A stretch of 64,000 nucleotides of DNA from Conoideocrella luteorostrata (GCA_032433595.1 JASWJB010000202.1:16922-80921); one strand, 5' to 3'. Counted from the stretch's first letter, positions 47,881 through 59,141 are shown. Numbers and translations: made by a program. Notes: a model not told the origin generated them from the letters alone.

Positions 47881-49389
47881 TCATTTGCGGGCAACCAGCA
47901 ACTGCTGGCTAAGCGCTTCCTCCGATTCTCCCGTAGATTGCCCTACGCTTTCAAAGCCAGCTTGGTAGAATGCATCTCTCCACACCGACGCAGGCTGGAT
48001 GGCATACCCGTTTTCCCCGTCAGCCATCCACCAACCGTCCAACAGACCAAAGCATATATCGTACCAGTCGATGACGCGGGTGACTTCGGACAGTACCAGG
48101 AGTCCACTGGGCCGCAGAGCCTCCCGCAATCGCTGGCATGATGCTGCACGATCCGCAGTTGCATGCACGACGTTTGCACCCAAGACGATATCGAAGCGTC
48201 CTCTGAAATCCCGCGGCATCTCTTCCTCGATATTGAGAGGAGCAAAATTCATCCACGGAATGTTACCCCACCTGTTCTTGGCATTGTTCACAAATGAGAG
48301 TCCAATGTCTGTAAACGTGTAGCGCACAGGAACTTTCAACCCGACGAAAGCATTGATCAATCCTGCCGTGGTACCTCCTGTACCGGCGCCGACTTCAAGG
48401 ATATTTATTGGCTCTGAGAAATCGGTTGCCGCATTTTCCATCAGCCTCGCGAGGAAGAACACCAACTGCTCCCTGTGAGCCGCCATCATCGGCGCTTTGC
48501 TATAGAAATCCTCCATGATATGTCGCGAGGCAGCGCTGCCAAATAGTATTGATACGGGATCAGTCCTCCCGCTGATACAGTCCGCAAGTCGAGGTCCAAT
48601 TAAGCTGAGGAGTTTAGCCTCGTACTCGAATTGTGGGTGCTCTTTCCGCAAAGTCTCGCACAACTCCGAAGATGCATCAATTTCGATGCGGTCACTGCCT
48701 CGTAGAACTCTGCCTTTGCGTATCGAGATAAAATACCGGCTTTCCAGTATATTTAGGAGTCGCTTCATTAACCGATCATATTTTGAAAGGTGAGGAATGT
48801 CAGGGATTTCAGTCCCACAAGGGTAATCGGGCAGATCAACACCGAGAGAAGCGAAGGCTTCGGTAATGTAGGCGTGGACGAGGTCATTCTCAATTGGGGC
48901 GACACGGTCCCAGTAATTGGTGAAACCGCTATTACGAGCGGCCCCTGCGTAAATAGCATCGGATTGAGCGAGGATATCAAAAGGGTCTGAAAAGCGTCCC
49001 GAAGAGAATTTTATCGGGATACTGTTTTCCAGGTTCAACGTGGCCCTGACTATGTTCGTGGGAGCTGTTCTCGCTGGTTTTGTGCCCACTGAAAGGGCAG
49101 GAGAGATTTTACTTTCTTTGGTTGTTTTAGTTGCAGAAAGTGCCTGTACAGAATAAGGCATCTGTCTTTGGGTGCGTTCCAGGAGATTGTTAAACGAAGT
49201 TTCAAAGAGTTCATCTGGATGAATGTCCAATCCGAATGTCAGCAGCAGTTGATGCGAAATATGGATGGCAGCCAGAGAATCTAGCCCCAATGTTTCGAGC
49301 AAATCGTCATGTTTGTATTCCGAACCATCGGTACCGATATGTCGGTTTATGAGTTCTTGAAGCTTCAGACGTGTCGTCGACATTGCCAT
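47881..49389 (-). CDS. Stand-alone ACP-C-methyltransferase didomain protein
   Basis: An intronless frame of 502 residues from the ATG at 49389 (a second ATG at 49383). Residues ~8-75 are an acyl carrier protein: HDDLLETLGLDSLAAIHISH, with Ser38 as phosphopantetheine site. After a ~50-residue linker, residues ~135-500 form a C-methyltransferase like the CMeT domain of non-reducing synthases: conserved YWDRVAP and AYITEAFASLG, SAM motif ILEVGAGTGGTTAGL (~330-344), YTFTDIGLSFVNNAKNRW, LGANVVHAT and LLVLSEVTRVIDWYDICFGL. Normally these two domains sit at the C-terminus of one long synthase; here they form their own gene next to a synthase ending after its first ACP. It probably methylates the polyketide chain in trans. 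The chain ends at the CMeT, with no thioesterase or reductase. Confidence 0.88.
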   Translation of the reverse strand: MAMSTTRLKLQELINRHIGTDGSEYKHDDLLETLGLDSLAAIHISHQLLLTFGLDIHPDELFETSFNNLLERTQRQMPYSVQALSATKTTKESKISPALSVGTKPARTAPTNIVRATLNLENSIPIKFSSGRFSDPFDILAQSDAIYAGAARNSGFTNYWDRVAPIENDLVHAYITEAFASLGVDLPDYPCGTEIPDIPHLSKYDRLMKRLLNILESRYFISIRKGRVLRGSDRIEIDASSELCETLRKEHPQFEYEAKLLSLIGPRLADCISGRTDPVSILFGSAASRHIMEDFYSKAPMMAAHREQLVFFLARLMENAATDFSEPINILEVGAGTGGTTAGLINAFVGLKVPVRYTFTDIGLSFVNNAKNRWGNIPWMNFAPLNIEEEMPRDFRGRFDIVLGANVVHATADRAASCQRLREALRPSGLLVLSEVTRVIDWYDICFGLLDGWWMADGENGYAIQPASVWRDAFYQAGFESVGQSTGESEEALSQQLLVARK

Positions 49390-50799
49390 AGCTATCAATT
49401 GCTTGTCAAGGCTGCCGTGGGCAAGTAATACAGCAATTATACAGAGCCTCGAATATTGGCGGAAGATACGAGGCGGCGGTCGTCAGCATCAACTGGCGGC
49501 TCACCTTTCGCTTGCATAAGTGGAATAGCGAGAGGGGGGCTGCCGTCCGAGTAAAGCGGGAAGACAGCTGATAACCACGTAGGTAGAAAGGGTTTATAGC
49601 TGCCCAGCTTGCCAGCCAGTCGTAATTTATGCCGGAGTGGGCTTTAATACTACCATAGCACCCCCTGCCGCGGTCACCTGCTGCCATCCCACCACACGCC
49701 TGCACAGCTACTAGACTTACACATATTAAATAATCAGCATCTTCCGGCTGGCAGGTCATCAACTAGGATGCTCACAGCTTTAATTGTGTAATGAGCCAGT
49801 CAGTTCCAGCCAGCGGGCCACCTTGTGCCCGTCTTACTTACTCTTTACTACCAGCGCACAAAAATCCGATAGTGAGCTCCGGTCAACTTCCCGTATCCAT
49901 AAGAAGTAAATCCTTTAACCTCAAGCATTTCTAATATTACGAATCAATGATATTGCCGTCATGCATCCACGACATCTTGATGGCAAGGGTCAATATTCCC
50001 ACATAATTGCTGCCACTTGACTGCCACTCAGTCATTATATCGCTTACTACAAATGGCAATTAATCGCCCAACACAATATCTACACCTACAAACCTATATA
50101 GACATCTCTCAAACAGATCCGCTAATTTATTTACAAAGTGGTAGGCGGAATCGCCTTGTAGAGCTGTGGGGCTTTAATACGGGATATGCGCAGATGATCA
50201 ATGATGCTCTCTGCGATTGCATTCACGGATGCCAGACTCGGCAAGCTATCATGAAACATCATCGCAACCCTTTTGTTGCAAAACTCAGGCACTTCATACG
50301 CCTCATTTACGGCAGATCTGGAATCTCCCTAAGCAACTCTACACCGTTGTTGGAACAGTCTGTGGTCAAGAGATATTTCACAGCAATATGACGGTGGGCT
50401 GTGATTGGTCCGCTGGTTTCGCCGTGGCAGGACTCTAAGTTATGTCATGCGATGGAAACAAAGGACTATAAAATTGTGTTCTGATCTTGTTCTAGAGAAG
50501 ATTGTTTTGTGTTTCGAGAGACAGAAGCAGCGGGCTTAATGAATCCCTTTGCGTTCATTATCATGCGTGGTATCTACGACTGTCCTCCTTCCCACAACTT
50601 CATCCTCAACTACAACTACAACCACAACAAGGAATGGCAAGACAATAAAGCTCTCGCAGCAGCGGTTTGGTTCGCGCCACGGATATGCTGCCTTCCGCTA
50701 TTCCAAACAGAGCAGAGACTAAGAAGAAGATAAGCGAGGTTTGCTATCTTAGGCTGAGCATAGTATCCTCTTGAAAGAAGAGGACAAACCGACGTATGG
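49390..50799. other. Gene-poor accessory DNA
   Basis: Starts directly behind the ACP-CMeT start codon. Frames such as 50017-50391 have no recognisable domain. I found no promoter element with certainty. Confidence 0.4.
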
Positions 50800-51160
50800 T
50801 TGCTACAATCTAGCAAGAATTTAAACTGGTGCGAATTGGTACACGGCAGTAATATTTTGCTCTGTCATGGTATTCCTGGCTCTGAAAAAAACACTCTCGC
50901 CTCCGTTGGAGTTCAAACCTTCCGCCATCGATGGGCTGAGGGCCACTCATACATAGGTGTAACTAAATCCCACTACCATTTCCACAGCAAGATGGTGTTG
51001 GAGACACTCTATCCAGTTTATCGACCCAAAGCGCACACCCACCACTCACGTAAACCGGTGTCTGACACACAACCAGCAACGCTCCGTAAACTCTGTGAAA
51101 GGTTCTTGCAGAGGCCTTCCATCATTCGTGGAGACCTCACGTGTGATGAGATCAAATGAT
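50800..51160 (+). pseudogene. Degenerate NACHT-domain remnant
   Basis: A plus-strand frame reads SNILLCHGIPGSEKNTLASV followed by GVQTFRHRWAEGHSYIGV. This resembles the Walker A region of NACHT-ankyrin proteins (LWCxGIPGAGKTxLAS), with GAGKT replaced by GSEKN, so the P-loop Lys-Thr pair is displaced. The rest of the domain (Walker B, repeats) cannot be followed in any frame. I read it as a decayed fragment. The similarity is short and the call is tentative. Confidence 0.42.
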
Positions 51161-52363
51161 CTGTCAGCTTACCCGCCGGTTATCGAGTTTCTGTGCACTT
51201 CAATAAAACAATTCAATCATCATAGGCACAGGAGCAAGGCTCCCGACAAAGACACCCTTCTTGAACACGGGGGAAAACTTCTTAAGTCCATGATGATCTG
51301 CCACAACAGCGATAATCCCCTTTTTATAGCTATATCACTTGATCTGGCCAATCCGGTCAAGTCCAAAAACCCACTTGAATCCATTCCAGCCGCTCTAGAG
51401 GCTTCTTTCCGCCCACACACTATCAAGACGGGAACATGGGTTCAGACCTTCCTCATAACGCTCCACCATTCTCACAATTGAGTTATTCCATGATTAGGAT
51501 CAATCCATAATGATTTCAAGCCTTGATTCCGGACCTCTACTAGTCATGATCCCGACGCCGCTCCAAAATAATGATAAATCGCAGAGAATCATAGTGATTG
51601 GCGCAGCGGCATTCTGCAAATCATCTAGATGCACACTTAGCCACCAACCCCAGAATGCCAAGAACCCGACCACAATAACACACTGATAGATCATAACATA
51701 GAGAAAAGACACCGCATGCACCGTTTCAAATCCCCATATTGGGGAGATCATGTCTCTTTCGAAGCCCTTCAACCGCTTCAGGATCCGCTACAGATGTAAA
51801 CTGCCTGTTGGAGGCGGCACACAGTCATGAGGAATGGGCCATGTGCAACCGGCTGGGCAGGTATAGAACAGAGCTTGTAATAGATGCGGCGATATCGGTG
51901 GATTTCTGGCTTCAGTTGTCCCAGCCCGAGGCTTGTACTCGCAGTCTTGCTGTGTTGAGAGATCTCTGTGGTCGAGAACCATGCGATCCAGCGAGAGCCG
52001 AACAAACTAAATCTGTTGTTAGCAATTATCTTCCTCTGACTCGGAGTAGCATTATGTTAACGCTCTCGCAGTATTCCAAACGCCATATAGAAAACCATAG
52101 CTTAGTCTGCCGCGGTGTAACTGGTAGCATTTCCTCAATTCTTGAAAGATGTTGCAATCTGTTGCCTGCACATTAACAGAAACTTGTGTTAGCTTCAGGA
52201 TATTTGAAGCTCCTTGTACGCCAAATGATATCCAGTATTCAGGTGTGACAACTGTTGGGGTTGCAGGTATTGTAGTAGGTTGGTTCGTCGTGTTGCTCTG
52301 ACGATGTGATGGCGTTAGAACTATAGCGCTCCGCGCCCCGCCGCCGCCGCCTCCTCCTCTTCT
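51161..52363. other. Gene-poor accessory DNA
   Basis: Short frames on both strands (for example 51500-51772 minus, 51739-52176 plus) with no recognised domain. No repeats recognised before the minisatellite block. Confidence 0.35.
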
Positions 52364-52707
52364 TCTGAAAATGAGGATGCTGAGATGGTACGAACTGTCT
52401 TTTTATATCCTAATGAAATTTGTCTGAACTAATTCCTCGTCTTGAAGACAAATGCTCCGGCGCCCCCCGCCTCCTCCTCGTCCTCCTTGCCCTGTCCTCG
52501 TCCTCCTTGCCCTGTCCTCGTCCTCCTTGCCCTGTCCTCGTCCTCCTTGCCCTGTCCTCGTCCTCCTTGCCCTGTCCTCGTCCTCCTCCGCCGACTCCGA
52601 CTCCGACACCTCTGAAAATGAGGACATTTAAATGGTACGAGCTGTTTTTAATATCCTGATAAAATATGTCTAAACTAATTTCTCCTCTTGAAGCCAAATG
52701 CGCCAGC
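52364..52707. repeat. Direct repeat of about 97 bp flanking a GC-rich minisatellite
   Basis: The segment TCTGAAAATGAGGA...ATGGTACGA...CTTGAAGACAAATG at 52364-52460 recurs with substitutions at 52611-52707. Each copy is preceded by a CCG/CCTCCT-rich tract. The arrangement looks like a ~247-bp unit duplicated, in which the GC-rich part between the copies has expanded into a 20-bp minisatellite. Confidence 0.75.
52481..52580. repeat. 20-bp minisatellite, five perfect copies
   Basis: The unit TCCTCCTTGCCCTGTCCTCG is repeated five times without a mismatch from 52481 to 52580, flanked by partial units. A unit length of 20 shifts the reading frame with each copy, so coding is unlikely. Strong purine/pyrimidine asymmetry. 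Confidence 0.93.
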
Positions 52708-53199
52708 ATTCCCCCCCGGGGCGTCGCCTAATGACGCGCTATTGGCCGTCGAGCCGTCGCGCAATCCAAATGGCAAATACAAGCTCGCTGAAATGCGACG
52801 CGTGGCTGGTTTTCAAACCAGCAGACAGGCCTGCGCAGTCTGTCGATCTATTTCCCGGTGTGAGTACATCATATTGAATCCGTGTTTAAAGTAGTTCCTG
52901 CTAAGATAAATAGCCTGCCCGCCGCCCTGGCCCGACCGCTCTTGTGACGTTTGGGAACTTTGTTTTGACTGGTTTTTTTTCAAAATTTGATCAACTTTGC
53001 TTTTTCTTTGTTAATAAGCTTGTAAATTTCTTGCTTGATATAGATTTAAAAGGAATGGAACTGATTCTCGCATCCAAGTCGTGCACGTCGTGAACAATAC
53101 GTAGTCACACAACATAAAGCTTAGACCAGAAGTTTTTAAGCAAACAGCTCTGATCAGCTGTTGGTACTTGCTTAATTTTATTATCTAAGTAAAGAGAAA

Positions 53200-53755
53200 T
53201 TCTCTCCCTTTCCCCCTTTTCTCCTTCTTTTTTCTTTAATTTTTTCTCTCTTCTACCTCCCTTCTCCCCCCCCCTCCCCCCCTCTTATAATTTCGCAAAA
53301 TGGGACAAAATCGGCAACAAAAATACTGCCCTGAGGCGCCATATCACTATACTCATGAAGATATTCGGAGGCGTTATCCAGATGCTTCCTGTTGTCTGTA
53401 TTGTGGTATGATCTGGCTAGTTCCGATTCCAATTGATTCAGATCTAGATCCCCCTAAATTATCATCACGTCCTACCTCGTGCTCGTCTTTATTAAGACAA
53501 GCAAATCCTTCCCGACCTGCGCAAACAATTCCTTTTACGACCTTATCATTAAAACGATTTCGTACAAGGAACTTTAAGAAAAACTTCCGAGCACGAGCAA
53601 ATAAGGCCTCACAAGCGACCCGGTCTACTACGCACATAAGCCCTTGGCAACATCCCGTTGGACTTCAGATCCGGCTAATCCCTTTGCTTTCAACTGGCGA
53701 ATTTCAGGCAGGCTTCTCTATTCCAAAGAAGACAAATAAGCTAGGTCTGTTTTAG
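53200..53755 (+). CDS. Orphan ORF behind a long polypyrimidine tract
   Basis: A polypyrimidine stretch (about 53200-53285, with C8 and T runs) is followed by CTTATAATTTCGCAAA and an ATG at 53300 that opens 151 codons to 53755. The product begins MGQNRQQKYCPEAPYHYTHE and has a Cys pattern (YCPEA..ASCCLYCGMIW) that could bind metal. A basic stretch LKRFRTRNFKKNFRARANK follows. I recognise no family. A pyrimidine tract before a start is common in strongly expressed fungal genes, and the gene could belong to a mobile element. The coordinates include the tract; the coding part is 53300-53755. Confidence 0.4.
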
Positions 53756-53762
53756 GCTTAAC

Positions 53763-53844
53763 TTTTTTTTTTTTTTTTGGCTGCTAGAACTAGTTCGAGT
53801 TCTGGTTTACTTACTAGTTCTAGACCCAATTGAGCTACAACCCC
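53763..53844 (-). mobile_element. Possible tRNA-derived SINE with poly(A) tail
   Basis: On the minus strand, GGGGTTGTAGCTCAATTGGG contains TAGCTCAATTGG (53826-53837), a good match to a tRNA A-box. About 45 bases later, after CTAGAACTAG/CTAGTTCTAG palindromes and AGCAGCC, comes a run of 16 A (53763-53778). A tRNA-like head plus an A tail is the structure of a SINE. A clear B-box is not visible, and I cannot see a target-site duplication with certainty. Confidence 0.35.
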
Positions 53845-54900
53845 TTTCGTGGCATAAAATGTACAACAAAGATTTTTACGAATCAGATTGGATAGATGAG
53901 TTTGTTCGGCCAAGCTTCCAGACACAATTTCAAAATCACATCCCATTTGAGCTTGGAAGAGCATGGTCTAAGCAAGCTGGACTATTCCGAATTTCTCGGA
54001 CTGAAAGAACATTGCGTACAGTTCATGCCCTCTTCCAGGAGGATAATCCATATCAGTGGGATATCCAAGACAGTCGGTTACTAGTTTGGATTCATTTCTA
54101 TGTCTCAGGCCCTTAAGACAAGGCCAACGAAACCACTAGGTCTAATCCGCTACGGTTGTCGTCTCTGTCCTTAAGTCTAACGTCTGTTACTAGGTTATCT
54201 TCCCTAGGTAATACTACATCTGCTTTCCCTATTGTTCTAATTAAGCGTAGTCGTTCTGAATGCCCTAGTGACGCCTCTTTATACCGTTTATCCAGCGGAT
54301 TCAGCGGATAGTATATAGTGTACATAGCAGGTGGTTATATGCTTTTATGTCTCGGGGGATTAATTGATCAGAATATCTATAAGAAAAGAACTAGAACTAA
54401 ATGCGTTAGATAAGTTAATCCGTAATTTGTGTATTTTGCTGCCGTACGAATCCCCACTGTACGTAGGCCTATTGGATGAGTATGGAAGGGCGGCAAATCA
54501 TACAAGGGTCCGAATATTGGGCCCTGGGGTGAGGAGCTGGTATAGCTATATGCAACTTGTGTGCATTACATGTTTTCTGGCTTTCCATAGTCTCTTTTCT
54601 GGATGGTGCAGGCAAATGGCGGCACCAATTTCGCCCTTTACAGCATGTTTCACAGGGGCGGTATTGCGTCGTAGTTACTCAAGGAAACATGGTATTTATA
54701 TACTCCTATGTACAAAGTCCGGCCCAATTCCAGAAACCAGCAACCTCTTTTTGCAAATTTGCGCCGTCATGTCGTCTCATGTGAAATACAAACATTGGTA
54801 TAATCTATTGTCCCCCCACTCTTTTCAGGCAGATGGCATATTATCCAAATCATCCCGTCCCCAACATTCCCATCCCGAGTTGCGTCACGGTCGATACCGC
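53845..54900. other. AT-rich accessory DNA before arginase
   Basis: Contains a plus-strand frame at 53859-54116 (SDWIDEFVRPSFQTQFQNHI and DNPYQWDIQDSRLLVW) that looks protein-like but has no recognisable domain. The sequence texture (CTAGTT, CCCTAGG and CTAGGTT words) differs from the neighbouring gene regions and suggests transposon-derived DNA. Confidence 0.35.
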
Positions 54901-56246
54901 TTACAAGAGGGTCTCACCCAAGGCGCAGCGGACAAGTGAGCAGCCGGCTCTAACAGTCTCCTGGGCGCCAGCTTCGGTGGCGGCTAAGCTTGGGTTGACT
55001 TCGACAAGATCAATGGCAACAAGGCTGCCGGTCTGGTGGACAGCTTCGCAAATGTAGTCGCCCTCGCGAAGGGTCAGACCGCCACGAACGGGAGTGCCAG
55101 TGCTAGGAGCCCACATGGGATCGAGGGCATCAACGTCGAAGGACAGGTGAATGGGAGTATCGGCGCCGATGTAAGCGAGGGCCATTTCGACAACGCGACC
55201 GATGCCGTATCTGACCAAGGGAGCAAACGTCAGTATTGTGTTGTCTGTTCGAGAGGGCGCCGTGCTAGGCTACTTACCGATCAACGTCAAACATGCTAAA
55301 GGCCTTGATGCCATTTTCGCGGATAATCCTCTTCTCGGCCTTGTCCACATCGCGCAGTCCAATGTAGACAAGCTTCTTGATGTTGAGCAGCATGTCATCC
55401 TTGATCCAGCCAAAGTACTCGTCCTTGTCGCTCTTGGCCAGCCCCGAGGCAAAAGCAACAGGCATGCCGTGAATGTTACCGCTGTCACTATCCTCGGGGC
55501 GGTTGATGTCAGCGTGGGCATCAACCCAGATGAGAGCAACCTCGCGGTTCAGCCGCTCGCGGACAGCCTTGGCGCTGCCGGTCACGGTGCCAATGGCAAC
55601 ACTGTGGTCACCACCAAGAGTGAGAACAAGGCGACCCTCCCGGGCGTGCTCGTAAACCTGTTGCGAGATCTGGCGGTTGACGGCCGAGACAGTAGCAGGG
55701 TTCTTCATGCCGCGGTGGTCAGGGTCTGAGGCGGGCATCAGCTCTTCGTACTTTTGGACCTTGGCATCGCCGTGAAGCCTGTAACCGAGTTCATTCTGAA
55801 TCTGACTCAGAAGTCCGGACGCGATCAGGCTTTCGGGACCGGCGTCGACACCAGCTTTGGGCTGCAAGTCACATAGCGCACGTTAGCTACTACCGGTAAA
55901 CCCCGTTTGAAAGAAGAAGAAAAAATTGAGGCAATTTTCATGCATCAAATGCGCGCGCGACAAACAACGAGCAGATGCGGCTCGGCATGCCATGTGCGCG
56001 CGCAAAACGCAACGGCAAGCGCATCGGGTAGAGGGGCATTGGAGGGGCAGCACGATGATGTACTCCGTGCATGGGGATCAACAAGAAAATGCACCAGGTT
56101 GGGGTCACAAGCTACCACTAGCTGACAGCTGCAAGGAGTAAAAAACGACGGATTCGGCATACCTGGCCCTTGGAGAATCCGACAGCGACGATACCCAAAT
56201 CCTGTGGATTGGGAAGAAACCGGCTCTGGACAATATCGGTATTCAT
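54901..56246 (-). CDS. car1: Arginase
   Basis: Exons 56163-56246, 55278-55861 and 54901-55210 encode 325 residues; joins are in phase (GFSKGQ|PKAGVDAGP and DVDR|YGIGRVV). The enzyme hydrolyses arginine to ornithine and urea in the cytosol. All three manganese-binding signatures are present: GGDHSVAIG, WVDAHADINRPEDSDSGNIHG and SFDVDALDP. EGGxxxx-type C-terminal elements appear as DLVEVNPSLA. The length matches fungal arginases (about 320-330). The first intron of 301 bases is long compared with others in this window. A short first exon before a long intron may allow intron-mediated regulation, but no motif supports this. Confidence 0.96.
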
Positions 56247-59141
56247 TGTGGGAATGTCTTCACAGAATTTTTATTTAATCTTTTTTGGTCGTCTTTTGTT
56301 CTGGTCCCTTGGGGAGTGGTTTGAGGCGGTAACAAGATATGACGTAAGGCGGCAGGTAGCGAAAGATAAGCACCGAGCACAAAGGACAGGCACGATAGAT
56401 AAGGAATGTCGAGATAAAAAAGGGAAGAAGAAGTTCCAAGGGAGAAACTGAAAAGGCGGGCAGCAGTCAAATAATAAATGTGTCAGCTGTGCAACAGGAA
56501 AACTCAATGGCAAAGGGTTAAAAAAAAGGGGTGGGCCAGAGAGCGCGGATGGAGTCCATGTGTTTGGAATAACCCGGGTCGAGTCCAACAAAAAAAAGGA
56601 CGTGAGCAGATGATGAGGCTAGAAATAATAAGCTATACTCCTAAGTGCAGGTAAACAGAAGATCGTGGCTGGTGGCAGGGTTTGCCGGAGTGCATTGTAC
56701 GCCCACCTTGAGCATGAACGTGCGGAATGTCACTTAACGGCAAAGCTCGAAAAAAAAAACAAAAGGCTTCAGCCAGTAATGGTCTGACCCCGTCAACAGA
56801 GGGGCGGCCGCAGCAAAGGCAGTGAAACTGATTCCATGCAGAGAGGGAGTTTTCAGGAAAACTGGGAAACTGGGAAACTGGGGGACCCAGACGAACAGAC
56901 AAAGGAACCAAGCGATACGCAAGTTGCAAGAAGAGGCCGTTTGAAGAACTTTGTAACTATATGCCGATGCTCCGAGAGTCGAGCGAGATGGAGTCCGTGG
57001 CCGCCGAGACGGGTATCGTTGGATTCACCAAGCTTGCTAACAAGCTTCGTTACCAAGACTGCGTAACAGAGCTAACAAAGGAGAATTTTATCTGCATCAT
57101 TGTTGACAGCGGTCACTCCCGCACATACATCTCAAAGGCGACCTTGCATCTCACTCCAAACCGACAAACCATTGGTAGGAGGCAGGTTTCAAACGCATGC
57201 GAGCTGCCGCAGCCAAGCAAATAACATTACCCAAGCGCCGTGAGTATCAAATAGAGGCCGTATTTGAATAATAAACCCTCCCCCCCCCCCTTGTTTCTTC
57301 CCCAAACTGTTTGTGCAGATCTCTCTCCGCGTTACAACCTCCGCGTTACAACCACCGCGTTTATCGGTGAATACCTGCCTGATCCTCACAAGTTTCCAGA
57401 ACCTAATTCACCTTCCGCCTTGCCGCCTGTCAGTGCCATCCGGGGGCCTCTCCGGAAACCCCGTGTCCGCAGCAAGCTTCACCTCCTGATCCGGAGTGTG
57501 CCGGGGACTTGTCTACTGTGAGACGGTCGCTTTGTTTATTTTATTACCATAATTATTATTGCTACCATTTTTGTAGTTTTCGAAAACATAGCAACCGGCA
57601 AGCCACCAGAGAATGCATGAGAGATTTAAGCCATCGTGTGATTAATTCCCTCTCCCGGTTCATTATCTATCTACAAAAGTGTGCTTGAGGTCGCACAACA
57701 TACTCAGCTACCTCACACCCGCATCAATGTCGGGGTAACAGTCCAGAGCAGCTGCCGCCGCCGCCGATACGGACGGCTCCACTAGCGGAATCAACTTTAG
57801 AGGAACTTGCTCCGAAACACGCCCCCCAGCCGCCGATATCTTTCAGCAACAGCGCCCGTTGAAGCGCCCGTTGACACGCCCACACCTCAATCCCTCAACG
57901 CATGTCAGCTGGGCGCCCCGGCGTGGTTCAAAGCCGGTGCTACCCATGTCGGCCTCTGGGGTCTGAGCAATCCACACCGCACCCATCTCCATATCAACTC
58001 ACGACGTCCTGGATGGTCATGTGGGCTTCACTTAGGTAATTAATAACTTGATACACTTGGCGCCGACACTATTGAGCGTCAAATCGGTTCGACTTGAGTC
58101 AGTAGCTTGAGGATTGTCCCGTAATCCCCATCCTTTTTTGGGAGGGGTAAATGCCGAACAACGAGTCGGGAGTCTCGTCAGACTCAGGTCCATCGACAAT
58201 TAGTCGGCAGGGAGGTCGGACGCTTTGTCTAAGCATCTTCAAACCAAACCTCCTGCATTGCATCCTAACGCGGTGCTACTGCCAAGATCCAATACAACAG
58301 GCCGAAAATTACAATGCGGCCAGATGGCACATAGCACAGGAACGTCCAAGGTCACACAATCGCCGCGGCAATGGTTGCGAACTCTCGAGTCCGTCCCCAG
58401 ATTGTGTGGGCCACTAATCCCATGGGGCGCTCGGTACATGTCAACGGAGCATTTTCTGTGCCACAAAGAATGCCGGATCTGATAAGACGCGTCAGTCCTT
58501 TTGCGAACGTTAATAACTCCGATCTATTAATCCTTGGCATTATGACCAGGACATCAATTGCTTTTGCACAGGCATACCGGACACGACAGCAAACAACGGA
58601 GTACATCAGAAAGAAAACAATCAATGCAGGTCAGTCTATGCGGTCTATAACATGTTTCAAATGAAGTTGAACGCCACGTGCCATATGCCACATGCTTGGA
58701 CGCCATCATGCCAGTCGTTTGTAGCTGTTGATTCGACGTCGCGCAAAATCATGTCCTTTGTTGAAATACTCTAGCCGCTTGTAACATTGACGGGCGGGCG
58801 TAAAATAACCAAAGACGAAGCGATCAACAAAGAGGTTTGCTGGGCCAACAAGCTCTGACACCCAAGGTTCTATACATATGCATTATCATTCACCCAATCG
58901 TGCAACATCATAACCATCTTCAAGAAGGAAATTTGGTCTCCTCCCCACCACAACACGCCAAGAGTAAGTATCTGAATGTCATGAGTAGCGGCGGTAAAAA
59001 GCCGTCCAGGTTCCTCGGTAGTCATCCGATATATCGTAACATCATCCATCATCAATCTTATGTTTTTCGGCATCATCATTTTATCGTCTGTTGGTCCTGG
59101 GCAACACCTCTCGACTCACGAAGAGGCTGCACCGGTTGAAT
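56247..59141. other. Long intergenic region upstream of arginase
   Basis: About 2.9 kb. It includes A- and C-homopolymer runs (near 56748 and 57281) and a short GGGAAACT repetition at about 56860-56882. Only short unsupported frames are seen. No RNA gene recognised. Confidence 0.45.

Noticed and set aside
52481..52580. CRISPR-like direct repeats
   Set aside because: The units are contiguous without spacers, and the organism is a fungus; this is a minisatellite.
52403..52709. Arg/Gly/Asp-repeat proteins across the minisatellite
   Set aside because: The repeat unit is 20 bases, so reading frames rotate through it and the open frames are a composition artefact.
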